Source of the DNA: Candidatus Poribacteria bacterium
GTDB lineage: Bacteria > Poribacteria > WGA-4E > WGA-3G
NCBI GenBank assembly: GCA_022827625.1
Contig: JAJEIE010000040.1
Span: 124,001 to 188,000, forward strand
Length of the DNA: 64,000 nt
Direction of reading: 5' to 3'
Shown here: positions 17,485 to 25,869 of the stretch, one piece after another
Numbering within the stretch: position 1 is the stretch's first letter
How the letters are laid out: each line of letters starts with the position of its first letter
The notes under the pieces: generated by a model
Told to the model about the DNA's origin: nothing
The model's database searches: none
Seen by the model: only the letters and a program-made list of their open reading frames with translations
Program-made: the position numbers and the translations under genes

Positions 17485-20400
17485 GTGTCACCGTTAAACG
17501 CTTCGGCACATCGCCCCACCGGTACCCTGACCTTGATGTTTACGGACATTGAGAGTTCAACGCTGCTCTGGGAAAAACACGACACTGCTATTATGGCAGC
17601 AGTTATGGAGGCCCATAACACAATTCTCCGTACGGCAAATGCGGCATGGGGCGGGACAGAAATCCGCAGCGAAGGCGATGCCTTCTTCTTCATTTTTCCG
17701 ACTGCAAGCGATGCTGTTACATGTGCACTTGAAATACAGGTGGCACTCAACGTACATCCTTGGCATAAAGACGTAGGGCAATTGCGGGTTCGTATCGGTG
17801 TCCACACGGGGGATATGCTCCTCTTAGACGACGAATATCACGGCATGCCTGCGAACCTTGCTAAACGAATTACTGATGCTGCCCATGGCGGTCAGGTTCT
17901 GCTCTCCGCTGCAACGTATGAACTCGTTAAAACACAGTTTCCCTCTGGCAGTTTTACCAACCTCGGTGAGCATCGTTTAAAAAACATTCAACGCCCAGAA
18001 GCGATCTTTCAGTTTCGCGCCCCGCAAGCCGCTATTCCAAAAATTATCGGTGAAAAGAGGTGGTGTGAAGTGCTTGGAAAAGATGCCGCTACTGACCCAA
18101 CTTGCATACCAGAATTACAAACAGAGTTTCCGCCCCTGAAAACCCTCAACAATCTTCCCAATAACCTGCCTGCTCCAATGAACAGTTTTATCGGTAGAGA
18201 GACCGAAATCCGAAGTATTGTGGAGTATCTCATCCATGGACAGACCCGACTCGTGACGTTAACTGGACCCGGCGGTATTGGTAAAACGCGTCTCGCGTTA
18301 GAGGCAGCAACAGAACTTTTGGATACGTATCCAGATGGCGTGTGGTTTATCCCGTTAGCGGATCTCGTACAACCAGAGCATGTGATCACAGAAATCGCAA
18401 CCGCACTTTCGCTGCCCCTCGAACCGGCACAGGATACCATTAAACAAGTTGTCTCATATCTCTCAGGAAAAGCACTCTTATTGGTATTAGATAACTTTGA
18501 ACATTTGATGGACGCGGGGACCGATGTGAAGACGTTGCTCCTGCAGTGTCCGCAGTTACGTTGCTTGGTCACATCTCGAGAGTTCCTAAGAATTGTTGGT
18601 GAACAGCGGTTTGTGGTCCCCCCATTATCTATTCCATCTGAAGACGCTGCCTATGAAAGCTTTCAGTACTCCGAAAGTGTCCAACTTTTTCTCGATCGCG
18701 CCGCTGCAGTTGCTCCCAATTTCCAATTAACGCAAGCCAATGCCGAAGCGATCGGGACGATCTGTCGTATAGTGGATGGGATCTCCCTCGCGATTGAACT
18801 CGCCGCAGCACGCGTCCGCGGTATGACGCCGCAACATATCCTTGAACGTTTAGAGATGGCACTCAATACCACATCAAAGGATAAATATGCCTCCCTTCTC
18901 TCAGCACAAAATCAGGACATACCGGCAAGACACCAAACCCTTGATGCCATTATCGATTGGTCTTATAGACTTTTAGCACCTGATGAACAACGTCTCCTTT
19001 GCGAACTTTCTCTCTTTTCAGGTGGGTTCTTTTTAGAAGCAGCTGAAACCATCTGTATCGCAACTTCCTTTCAAACAGATACAGAGATTCTTAACCTCAT
19101 CTTTAATTTGTACGATAAATCGTTACTGATCAGTGACGAGCATCTCGGCCGAACCCGCTATCGTCTTTCTGTACCCTTACAGTTGTACCTGCAAGGCAAG
19201 TCGCAGCAGACCGGTTTCAGAAAGGCACACGCACGTTACTATCTCACCTTCGCGCAACAACAAAACGAGAAACTTCAAGGTGCAGAACAGACGACGGCCC
19301 TTTCAGAAATGGCGATCGAACTTGATAACTTTCGCGCTGCCTTCGGATTCGCACAAGGGAACGCCGACTGGCTTGCGTTTGGGCAACTTGCGGCTGCGCT
19401 TTCCCAGTTCTTCTATGTTCGCGGTTTGTGGAGCGAAGGGTTAGCATGGTTGAAACAGACAGAGAGTGCCTTACAGAAGCAGCTCGTTCACTGTCAAGCA
19501 TCGGCAGCTGTTTCTGTAACTGAGACAAATCGCTTTCACCTGACGCTGGCGGAAATTCGCGTAGACCTCGCGCAATTTTATAACGCACGACAAGAATGCC
19601 AGAGGGCGCGACAATTGTGTGAAGATGCCTTGCAAACGTTTAGAACCCTTAAGTATTCACTGGGTATTGTCAAAGCACTAAACCGTCTGGGTATTATCGC
19701 AAGATACCAAGACCAGCTCGAAGAATCTGATACACATTTCACTGAAGCCTTGCAGACGGCGAAACTGTTGGATGATACATGGCAGATCGCCTTCGCACTC
19801 AATAATTTAGGACTCACAGCATATCGCTATGGACATTTTGAGGCAGCAAAGGAACGGTACGCTGCGGGACTTTCGCTCGCTCGCGAATTAGGAGATAAAC
19901 GCGGGATCGCTTACGCACTCAATAATCTTGGGACAACTGCCAGCCGTCAGGGCTTACGTGAGGAAGCGAAACGGTATCATACCGAAAGCTTGGAAATCAG
20001 ACAGGAGCTCGCCGACAAACGCGGGATCGCAACCTCGCTCAACCACCTTGGACTGATCGCTTATCACCAAACCGCCTATGAGGAAGCACACCACTATCAC
20101 ACCAAGAGCCTCCACATTCAACGAGAATTAGGAGATAAACGCGGCAGCTCTTATTCTTTAAGTCATTTAGGGTTAATTGCCTATCAGCAAAACAACGATA
20201 CAGATGCGAGACGCTACTATACGGAGAGTCTGCAGCTTGCCCGGGAACTCCCCGCACCCGGCACGAACCTTCCATACCTATTAGATAGTCTCGGAAAGAT
20301 AGCTCTCCGTCAAGGGGAACACGAAGAAGCGAAACAGTACTACCTCGAAAGTCTCCAGCACCGGCGTAAAAGCGGGAAGCCGCACGAAATTGCTGATTCT

Positions 20401-20646
20401 TTGTACCAATTCGGGCGATTGGCACGCGCTGAAGGTCAATTGGAACGGAGCTTGTACCTCTTCCTTCAAACTGTGCGTATCTACACAGAAACCGGGACAA
20501 TGACGCGGATCTACGCCGAGGCTGTAAAGGCGGCTATCACCGCAGTCGAAGCGGGAATCGGGAATCCTGAGAAAGTTGAAAAACTCAAATCTGAAATAGA
20601 AACCCAAACGCTACAGGAACTTATTAACACACGCTTAATTGTATAA
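17485..20646 (+). CDS. class III nucleotide cyclase domain - NB-ARC ATPase - TPR signalling protein
   Basis: 1053 aa from GTG 17485, preceded by AAGGAGG at 17473-17479. Domain 1 (about 10-180) is a class III adenylyl/guanylyl cyclase homology domain: TDIESST and SEGDAFFFIF carry the two metal aspartates, and GMPANLAKRI matches the conserved Asn/Arg helix. Domain 2 is an NB-ARC/STAND ATPase with Walker A GPGGIGKT (about 262-269) and Walker B LLLVLDNFEH (about 330). Domain 3 (about 600-1000) is a run of TPR units with repeating ALNNLG and RELGDKRGI. STAND proteins switch on ligand binding to the repeats; here the output would be a cyclic nucleotide. The adenine-selecting Lys position reads as Arg/Ser (EIRSEGD), so activity and product remain uncertain. 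Confidence 0.88.
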   Translation: MSPLNASAHRPTGTLTLMFTDIESSTLLWEKHDTAIMAAVMEAHNTILRTANAAWGGTEIRSEGDAFFFIFPTASDAVTCALEIQVALNVHPWHKDVGQLRVRIGVHTGDMLLLDDEYHGMPANLAKRITDAAHGGQVLLSAATYELVKTQFPSGSFTNLGEHRLKNIQRPEAIFQFRAPQAAIPKIIGEKRWCEVLGKDAATDPTCIPELQTEFPPLKTLNNLPNNLPAPMNSFIGRETEIRSIVEYLIHGQTRLVTLTGPGGIGKTRLALEAATELLDTYPDGVWFIPLADLVQPEHVITEIATALSLPLEPAQDTIKQVVSYLSGKALLLVLDNFEHLMDAGTDVKTLLLQCPQLRCLVTSREFLRIVGEQRFVVPPLSIPSEDAAYESFQYSESVQLFLDRAAAVAPNFQLTQANAEAIGTICRIVDGISLAIELAAARVRGMTPQHILERLEMALNTTSKDKYASLLSAQNQDIPARHQTLDAIIDWSYRLLAPDEQRLLCELSLFSGGFFLEAAETICIATSFQTDTEILNLIFNLYDKSLLISDEHLGRTRYRLSVPLQLYLQGKSQQTGFRKAHARYYLTFAQQQNEKLQGAEQTTALSEMAIELDNFRAAFGFAQGNADWLAFGQLAAALSQFFYVRGLWSEGLAWLKQTESALQKQLVHCQASAAVSVTETNRFHLTLAEIRVDLAQFYNARQECQRARQLCEDALQTFRTLKYSLGIVKALNRLGIIARYQDQLEESDTHFTEALQTAKLLDDTWQIAFALNNLGLTAYRYGHFEAAKERYAAGLSLARELGDKRGIAYALNNLGTTASRQGLREEAKRYHTESLEIRQELADKRGIATSLNHLGLIAYHQTAYEEAHHYHTKSLHIQRELGDKRGSSYSLSHLGLIAYQQNNDTDARRYYTESLQLARELPAPGTNLPYLLDSLGKIALRQGEHEEAKQYYLESLQHRRKSGKPHEIADSLYQFGRLARAEGQLERSLYLFLQTVRIYTETGTMTRIYAEAVKAAITAVEAGIGNPEKVEKLKSEIETQTLQELINTRLIV

Positions 20647-20673
20647 ACTGACGGATATTTCAAGGAGACCTTT

Positions 20674-22968
20674 ATGCAACGTTGTGTGCGTTTTCTATTA
20701 CTTTTCACACTGTTGTTCCTTACAACAAGCATCCGCATGCCACTGATCTTGGCACAAGTGCCATCAACAACCGGTTTCATGGGAGACCCCATTGAAGCTG
20801 CACACGACCATTTCCATGAGCGACGATATGCGGAAGCGATTAAAGCCTATGAGGAATTGCTTGAGAACGGTATTCCGAAGGGTGGGAACACTTATGCACC
20901 ACTTCGGCAGAGCCAAAAGGATTCTATCCGATTAATGCTCGGACAGAGCTACAGTAAAGTCGGAGAGGATCCTGCTGCACAGCGCATCTTCAGAGAGATC
21001 ATTGACGAAAACCCCGATGGATCTTATGCGACACAGGCGGTACATCGTTTAGGAAACCTCTATTGGCAACGCTATCAGTTCCGACAGGCGGTTTTACAAT
21101 GTCAACAGATTTTGAAACAATATCCTAACACGGCTGCTGCTTCGACAGCCGCCTATCTCGTTGGGCAATACCAACACACAGAGGGCAAGACCGAGGAAGC
21201 GATGCAAAGTTACAAATACTTCCTTGACAATTTCCCTGGATCGCCGTATCACACGAGCGCAGTGAACAGTCTGATTCGGCTTTATATTGCTAACGCACGC
21301 TATACAGAAGCCGAAGCACTCATTCAAAAGCGGTTGCAAAGATACCCAGAAGATTTGATGTTGTTAGAACAGTTAGCAGAACTCTACCAGCAGCAAGGGG
21401 TGCATCCGAGAGCAATCGAACTCTATCGTCAAGCGATTGAGAGAGACCCCGGCAATACCAGCCTTCGCAGAAAATTGGGGGATCTCTACGCGAAGACCGG
21501 TAAGACAACGCAAGCCATAAATGAATGGAAAAAAATAGTAGCAGATGAGACGAACCAAGCAGATCAGCATCAACGACTCGGGGCGATCTATCTCTCTCAT
21601 AAAATGTATCAAGAGGCGATTGCAGCGTATCAGCAAGCGATCCGCTTGAATCCTCAAAACGGCTACCTCTATACGCAGTTAGCAGCAGCATACAAAATTC
21701 AGGGGCAAAATGAGAGTGCCGCCGATGTCTATATTGACGGGTTGCAACGTGTCGGACTCGCCGAGAGTCAGCGTGAACCAATTTGGGAGGCAATGCTTGA
21801 GATTTATGAGGGCACGCGCCATAAAGCACTGCAAAGCAAACTAATCGCGCAGCTCCAAAAACAGCATCTACGCCAACCACAGAACCCCAACGTCACTATG
21901 ACACTCGGAGAACTCCTTTTTCATGCTGGTAGCGTATCACAAGCACTTGAAACGTTTAGGAAACTCCACCAAAGTCATCCGACTCACACGGACCTGGCAT
22001 TGGAGAGATACGCCGAGGTGTTAGCGCGCAATGTCAGCCCGCGGGCTGCCGATTTCTACAAAGCACTCATAAACGGTTCTTCAAATAGGACGCGCATCAG
22101 AAATGCCTATTCCAAACTCGCGATGCTCTATCAAAAGATGGAAAAATGGGAAGATGCTGTTGCTGTGTTAAAAGAACTCGTCAAAAATCGCCAGGCTTCT
22201 ATCCAGAATAGAATCCTACTCGGGCAGCTGCAATTGCACGGCACACGTGAACCAAAAGCCGCTCAGATAACCTTTCAACCCTTGATGACGCAACGCTTGG
22301 TTCCCCGCCAATTGACGGAAGTGCAGTTGGGTTTAGGAGAGTGCCATATTTTACTTAAACGCTATACGCTCGCCAGAGAAGTCCTTGAACCTATTGCTAA
22401 TAGGACGAACCGTTATCGCGCGACGGCTCGAAAACTGGTGGGGGATTCCTATTTTTTCGCTGCGGATTTCGATCAAGCCCTCAAGGCGTACAATCAAGTC
22501 ATCCAGATATCAAAATCCGACCAACTCACGAACGATGCGCTTGAGAAGATTGTCCTTATTCAGAACCATCAGGACTATCTCAAAATCCCGCTCACAGATT
22601 ACGCAGCAGCCCTGCAGCTTTACCTTAGTGGTAAAACAGAAGAAGCACTACAGCAGGGCGATGGGATATTTGAACTTTACCCCCAATCGAATATCATTGA
22701 TGATATTTGGTTTCTCATGGGTAATATCTATCGTGAAGCGGCGAAAAATACCGAAGCGCTCAACGCCTACCAGCAAGTTATTGCCAGCGAAAGCCCTATC
22801 GCCGCAAAAGCACTCGTAAATATTGCCGAAATTTATAGACAGCAAGACGATTTCGAGAATGCCGCGGCTACCTACGCGACGCTTATTACAGACTACCCTG
22901 AGAGTGTCATTGTTGTTTACGCACGCCAGCAGCTTGACGAGATCAACAAACGCCAACAAAAAAGGTAA
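20674..22968 (+). CDS. exported TPR-repeat protein
   Basis: 764 aa, AAGGAGA before ATG 20674, 27 bp after the cyclase-STAND gene, so probably cotranscribed. It has a signal peptide (MQRCVRFLLLFTLLFLTTS...). The rest is nearly all tetratricopeptide repeats, with canonical spacing of A and G/Y positions, e.g. HFHERRYAEAIKAYEELLENG and YQEAIAAYQQAIRLNPQNG. Early repeats resemble the BamD/YbgF outer-membrane-lipoprotein type (FREIIDENPDGSYATQAVHRLG). This suggests a periplasmic scaffold. No enzymatic domain is visible. Partner unknown. Confidence 0.85.
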   Translation: MQRCVRFLLLFTLLFLTTSIRMPLILAQVPSTTGFMGDPIEAAHDHFHERRYAEAIKAYEELLENGIPKGGNTYAPLRQSQKDSIRLMLGQSYSKVGEDPAAQRIFREIIDENPDGSYATQAVHRLGNLYWQRYQFRQAVLQCQQILKQYPNTAAASTAAYLVGQYQHTEGKTEEAMQSYKYFLDNFPGSPYHTSAVNSLIRLYIANARYTEAEALIQKRLQRYPEDLMLLEQLAELYQQQGVHPRAIELYRQAIERDPGNTSLRRKLGDLYAKTGKTTQAINEWKKIVADETNQADQHQRLGAIYLSHKMYQEAIAAYQQAIRLNPQNGYLYTQLAAAYKIQGQNESAADVYIDGLQRVGLAESQREPIWEAMLEIYEGTRHKALQSKLIAQLQKQHLRQPQNPNVTMTLGELLFHAGSVSQALETFRKLHQSHPTHTDLALERYAEVLARNVSPRAADFYKALINGSSNRTRIRNAYSKLAMLYQKMEKWEDAVAVLKELVKNRQASIQNRILLGQLQLHGTREPKAAQITFQPLMTQRLVPRQLTEVQLGLGECHILLKRYTLAREVLEPIANRTNRYRATARKLVGDSYFFAADFDQALKAYNQVIQISKSDQLTNDALEKIVLIQNHQDYLKIPLTDYAAALQLYLSGKTEEALQQGDGIFELYPQSNIIDDIWFLMGNIYREAAKNTEALNAYQQVIASESPIAAKALVNIAEIYRQQDDFENAAATYATLITDYPESVIVVYARQQLDEINKRQQKR

Positions 22969-22983
22969 GCTTTGCGTTTTTTC

Positions 22984-23012
22984 TTGCCCATTTATCCTGA
23001 GTATGCTAAACT
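22984..23012 (+). promoter_or_regulatory. probable promoter for the radical SAM gene
   Basis: TTGCCC (22984-22989), 17-nt spacer, TAAACT (23007-23012) with TGC just before it (extended -10). A second TGTTAAAAT lies at 23035-23043 but lacks a matching -35. Either would start transcription 30-70 nt before ATG 23086. Confidence 0.5.
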
Positions 23013-23085
23013 TAACCAAGGTCGAATGATATACTGTTAAAATAGGAAACCTGTATCAGTTCAATATTGTCGAGAGGACAATCAA

Positions 23086-24375
23086 ATGGTTCAACCCAAC
23101 ACACCGCGCGTGTTTCATGTAATGACCAAGCCGATTGGTCCGATATGCAACCTTGATTGCGAGTATTGCTTCTATTTGGATAAAGAAAAGCTCTATCCCG
23201 AAACACGCTCTTTCCGCATGACGGACGCAATTCTGGAGAACTACGTCAAGCAATACATCGAAGCGCAGGAGAGCAACGAAGTCACGTTCGCATGGCAGGG
23301 TGGTGAACCTACGCTCATGGGTGTGGACTTCTTCCGAAAAGCCGTTCGGTATCAGCAGAAATATAGACGTCCCGGCATGCAGATTCAGAATTCGTTCCAG
23401 ACGAACGCGACGCTCCTTGACGACGAATGGGGAGAGTTTTTCAAGCGAAACAAATTCTTGATTGGCGTAAGCATTGACGGACCACCAGAAATCCACGACA
23501 AATATCGCTACGATAAACGCGGGAGATCCTCTTCCGAACAGGTAATCCAGGGACTGCGTATCTTACAGAAGCACAAGGTCGATTACAATGTGCTGTGTGT
23601 CGTCAATAAACATAACGCCGAATATCCAAAAGAGGTTTATAACTACTTCAAAGGACTCGGCGTAGAGTTTATGCAGTTTATTCCTGCTGTCGAGCATTTC
23701 GGTGGTAAAAATGTTTCCCCGCGCTCTGTTACAGCGCGGCAATACGGTAAATTTCTTTGCACAATTTTTGATGAATGGGTCGTAAACGACATCGGAAAAA
23801 TTTTCGTCCAGATTTTCGATGTCGCGCTTGAGGCGTGGTTAGGTTATAACCCCAGTCTCTGTGTGTTCAATGAAACTTGCGGTGATGCCCTCGCAATTGA
23901 GCATAATGGAGATCTCTACTCCTGTGACCATTTCGTTACGCCTGACTATCATATCGGGAACATCGCAGATAGCACCATCGCCGAGATGGTAGATTCACCC
24001 TTCCAGCGCAAATTCGGGACTGATAAACGGGACACCCTCCCAGAATACTGTCGATCCTGCGAAGTGAAGTTCGCCTGCAATGGCGGCTGCCCGAAAAACC
24101 GCTTTATCAAGACGCCTACCGGTGAGGACGGATTAAATTACCTCTGTGCCGGCTATAAACAGTTTTTCAATCACATTGATGAACCGATGAAGATGATGGC
24201 TTCCGCGCTACAGATGGGACGACCGGCGAATAGCATTATACCGCTCATGCGCCAGCGTCAGCAGCAAAAGAAACGCACGCTTCCCTCAGCAACTTCGCAA
24301 AAAGTCGGACGCAACTCACCGTGCCCATGTGGAAGTGGACGGAAATATAAGCAGTGCTGTTTAAACAAAAAGTGA
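23086..24375 (+). CDS. radical SAM enzyme, anaerobic sulfatase maturase (anSME)-like, with C-terminal SEC-C zinc motif
   Basis: 429 aa. The radical SAM signature is CNLDCEYC at about residues 20-27 (CxxxCxxC). The FQTNATLLDDEW and GVSIDGPPEIHD segments and the SPASM region (CDHFVTPDYHIGN ... CRSCEVKFACNGGCPKNR) match anSME proteins, which convert a Cys or Ser in sulfatases to formylglycine. Residues 406-425 form a SEC-C motif (CPCGSGRKYKQCC), a zinc-binding tail seen on SecA and on some anSMEs. No sulfatase gene is present in this window, so it must act in trans. GAGAGG lies about 10 nt before the ATG. The gene stands alone, with a structured repeat element downstream. Confidence 0.9.
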   Translation: MVQPNTPRVFHVMTKPIGPICNLDCEYCFYLDKEKLYPETRSFRMTDAILENYVKQYIEAQESNEVTFAWQGGEPTLMGVDFFRKAVRYQQKYRRPGMQIQNSFQTNATLLDDEWGEFFKRNKFLIGVSIDGPPEIHDKYRYDKRGRSSSEQVIQGLRILQKHKVDYNVLCVVNKHNAEYPKEVYNYFKGLGVEFMQFIPAVEHFGGKNVSPRSVTARQYGKFLCTIFDEWVVNDIGKIFVQIFDVALEAWLGYNPSLCVFNETCGDALAIEHNGDLYSCDHFVTPDYHIGNIADSTIAEMVDSPFQRKFGTDKRDTLPEYCRSCEVKFACNGGCPKNRFIKTPTGEDGLNYLCAGYKQFFNHIDEPMKMMASALQMGRPANSIIPLMRQRQQQKKRTLPSATSQKVGRNSPCPCGSGRKYKQCCLNKK

Positions 24376-24414
24376 CTCAATATTGTATCCATTTTCAAAT
24401 TAACGGCGGCTTTT

Positions 24415-24475
24415 GTTTGTAGTAGGGCAATTCATTGCCCGTTCCGAACGTGCGATAAATCACACGACTACAAAC
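24415..24475. repeat. 61-bp intergenic element folding as a three-way junction
   Basis: Outer arms GTTTGTAGT (24415-24423) and ACTACAAAC (24467-24475) are perfect complements. Inside them lie two hairpins: GGGCAAT/ATTGCCC (24425-24440, 2-nt loop) and CGTGCGAT/ATCACACG (24449-24466, one mismatch). The whole element folds as a cloverleaf-like three-way junction. It lies between the anSME gene and a toxin relic and may be a copy of a REP/MITE-type family. Confidence 0.65.
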
Positions 24476-24532
24476 CTATTCCAAAATTTAGGTAGACAAA
24501 GTGCCAATCTCCTGAGTTAGACGGATAAAATC

Positions 24533-24857
24533 TTGTCAAAAAATGTAATAATCATTGCTGGTCCAAACGGATCCGGCAAAACGACTTTTGTGTCCGAAGA
24601 CAAGCGTCGCTCGTGTACGAAATCGGGTGAGTGCAGGCGGACATCATGTGCCGACAGAAGATGTCGTGCGCCGCTTTTATCGAAGCAAACGTAACTTTTG
24701 GTATACCTATAGAAATCTGGTGGATCGGTGGCATCTATACTACAATTCTGCAACGTCCTTTCAGGAGGTCGCTGTTGGTAAGATCGATGATGTTACGATA
24801 ATAAACGAAGGTTTATTTGAACTTTTTATGCAAGACATTAATAGTGGAGGCACCTAA
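24533..24857 (+). pseudogene. zeta-toxin-like kinase, broken by an internal deletion and frameshift
   Basis: From TTG 24533 the frame reads VIIIAGPNGSGKTTFVSE, the start and P-loop of zeta-toxin/AAA_33 kinases. Near 24600-24608 the homology jumps to another frame, which reads VARVRNRVSAGGHHVP, EDVVRRFYRSKRNFW, and YRNLVDRWHLYYNSA to 24857, matching the C-terminal third of the same family. About 90 residues between the P-loop and the R-GGH motif are missing. The kinase is therefore inactive. Zeta toxins phosphorylate UDP-N-acetylglucosamine or related targets. The gene directly overlaps the small protein at 24857, its likely partner. Confidence 0.75.
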
Positions 24858-25087
24858 TGCATCAAGACAAATCAGACTCCGTTGATATCTATGAAGAAAC
24901 GCTCAATTTTTTGCGCATCGGTAACCGGGCAGTCAAAAGAGCGCAAGAAGAAAATCGCAAAAAAGGAATTCCAAACGTATACGATTTTAACGGACACCTT
25001 TACTACGAACTGCCGAATGGCGAATTGACACGAGAAGATCCTTATCCGTTATCCAAAGAAACCGATGAAGAAGAGGAAAAATGTTAA
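24857..25087 (+). CDS. small antitoxin-like partner of the zeta-toxin relic
   Basis: 76 aa, acidic C-terminus (TDEEEEKC). The sequence IYEETLNFLRIGNRAVKRAQEEN followed by GIPNVYDFNGHLYYELPNGE is a pattern I associate with small proteins encoded next to zeta-toxin-like kinases, hence a probable antitoxin or partner. Its start overlaps the end of the toxin relic, the usual sign of translational coupling. It remains intact although the toxin is broken. Its stop overlaps the next gene's start (ATGTTAA at 25081). Assignment rests on context and recalled family pattern. Confidence 0.65.
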   Translation: MHQDKSDSVDIYEETLNFLRIGNRAVKRAQEENRKKGIPNVYDFNGHLYYELPNGELTREDPYPLSKETDEEEEKC

Positions 25088-25854
25088 CTATCTGTTATGA
25101 TCCGTACGCTGGCACATTAGGCAGATTTACACGCGCAGAAATTTTCGATCTCGTCGCTGAGGCAGGCTACGAAGGCATCAACATCCCTGTGAATGCTAAC
25201 TTCCTCGGTGAACTCTCAACCGCTGAGATCGACGATGCCCTCCGTCTCGCAGAGAAGCATAATCTCGTTGCCCCAACAATCGGCTTCGGCAACCATATCT
25301 TGACAACCTCCGCTCGGAAAACTGAGGCACTACAGCACTTCGAGATTGTACTCAAAGTCGCACGCGGGTTCGACGCTGAGGTTATCGGGGTCTGGGTGAA
25401 CCCGTCAGAGGGTGTGTCGCGACAGGAATCTCTGGAGGCACTCGCCGATAACCTCTCACAAATGATACCTCCTTGCAATGAGAACGGCATGAAAATCGCG
25501 CTTGAGTTTGAGAAGGGATGCCCATTGGATAACTATCGCGAAGGCGTTGCATTTATTGAGGACACAGGCTTGTCCGTCTATTTGACGTGTGATACCTATC
25601 ACCTTTTCAACGACGGCGCGGAACCGAAGACAGCGGCACACGCCATGAAAGCGTGTCTCGGTGATGTACACGTATCGGGAAGCAATCGCGGCGAACCCGG
25701 TGGCGGCGTTTTCGATTTTGAGACGTTTGCACAAGGCTTGAAAGAGGTTGACTTTTCCGGTCCGCTGGTCGTCCAGTACAAAATGGAAGATGTGGCAAGC
25801 ATCGCGCGGAGCTGCGAATTTACCAAGAAGTTTCGGACAATGATACAAACATAG
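25081..25854 (+). CDS. xylose isomerase-like TIM-barrel sugar isomerase/epimerase
   Basis: 257 aa. The sequence has the AP endonuclease 2/xylose-isomerase-like TIM-barrel pattern: IFDLVAEAGYEGINIPVN, an EFEKGCPLDN strand with a metal-binding Glu (about 142), VYLTCDTYHLFNDGAEP with Asp/His, then DVHVSGSNRGEPGGGVFDF with His, and a final VVQYKM. These residues hold a divalent metal in the family. Likely reaction: isomerisation or epimerisation of a sugar or inositol derivative; the exact substrate is unknown. The start overlaps the antitoxin-like gene by 7 nt, with GAGGAA just before. It is followed 15 bp later by the secreted propeller protein. Confidence 0.85.
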   Translation: MLTICYDPYAGTLGRFTRAEIFDLVAEAGYEGINIPVNANFLGELSTAEIDDALRLAEKHNLVAPTIGFGNHILTTSARKTEALQHFEIVLKVARGFDAEVIGVWVNPSEGVSRQESLEALADNLSQMIPPCNENGMKIALEFEKGCPLDNYREGVAFIEDTGLSVYLTCDTYHLFNDGAEPKTAAHAMKACLGDVHVSGSNRGEPGGGVFDFETFAQGLKEVDFSGPLVVQYKMEDVASIARSCEFTKKFRTMIQT

Positions 25855-25869
25855 AGAGGAGATACCGGA

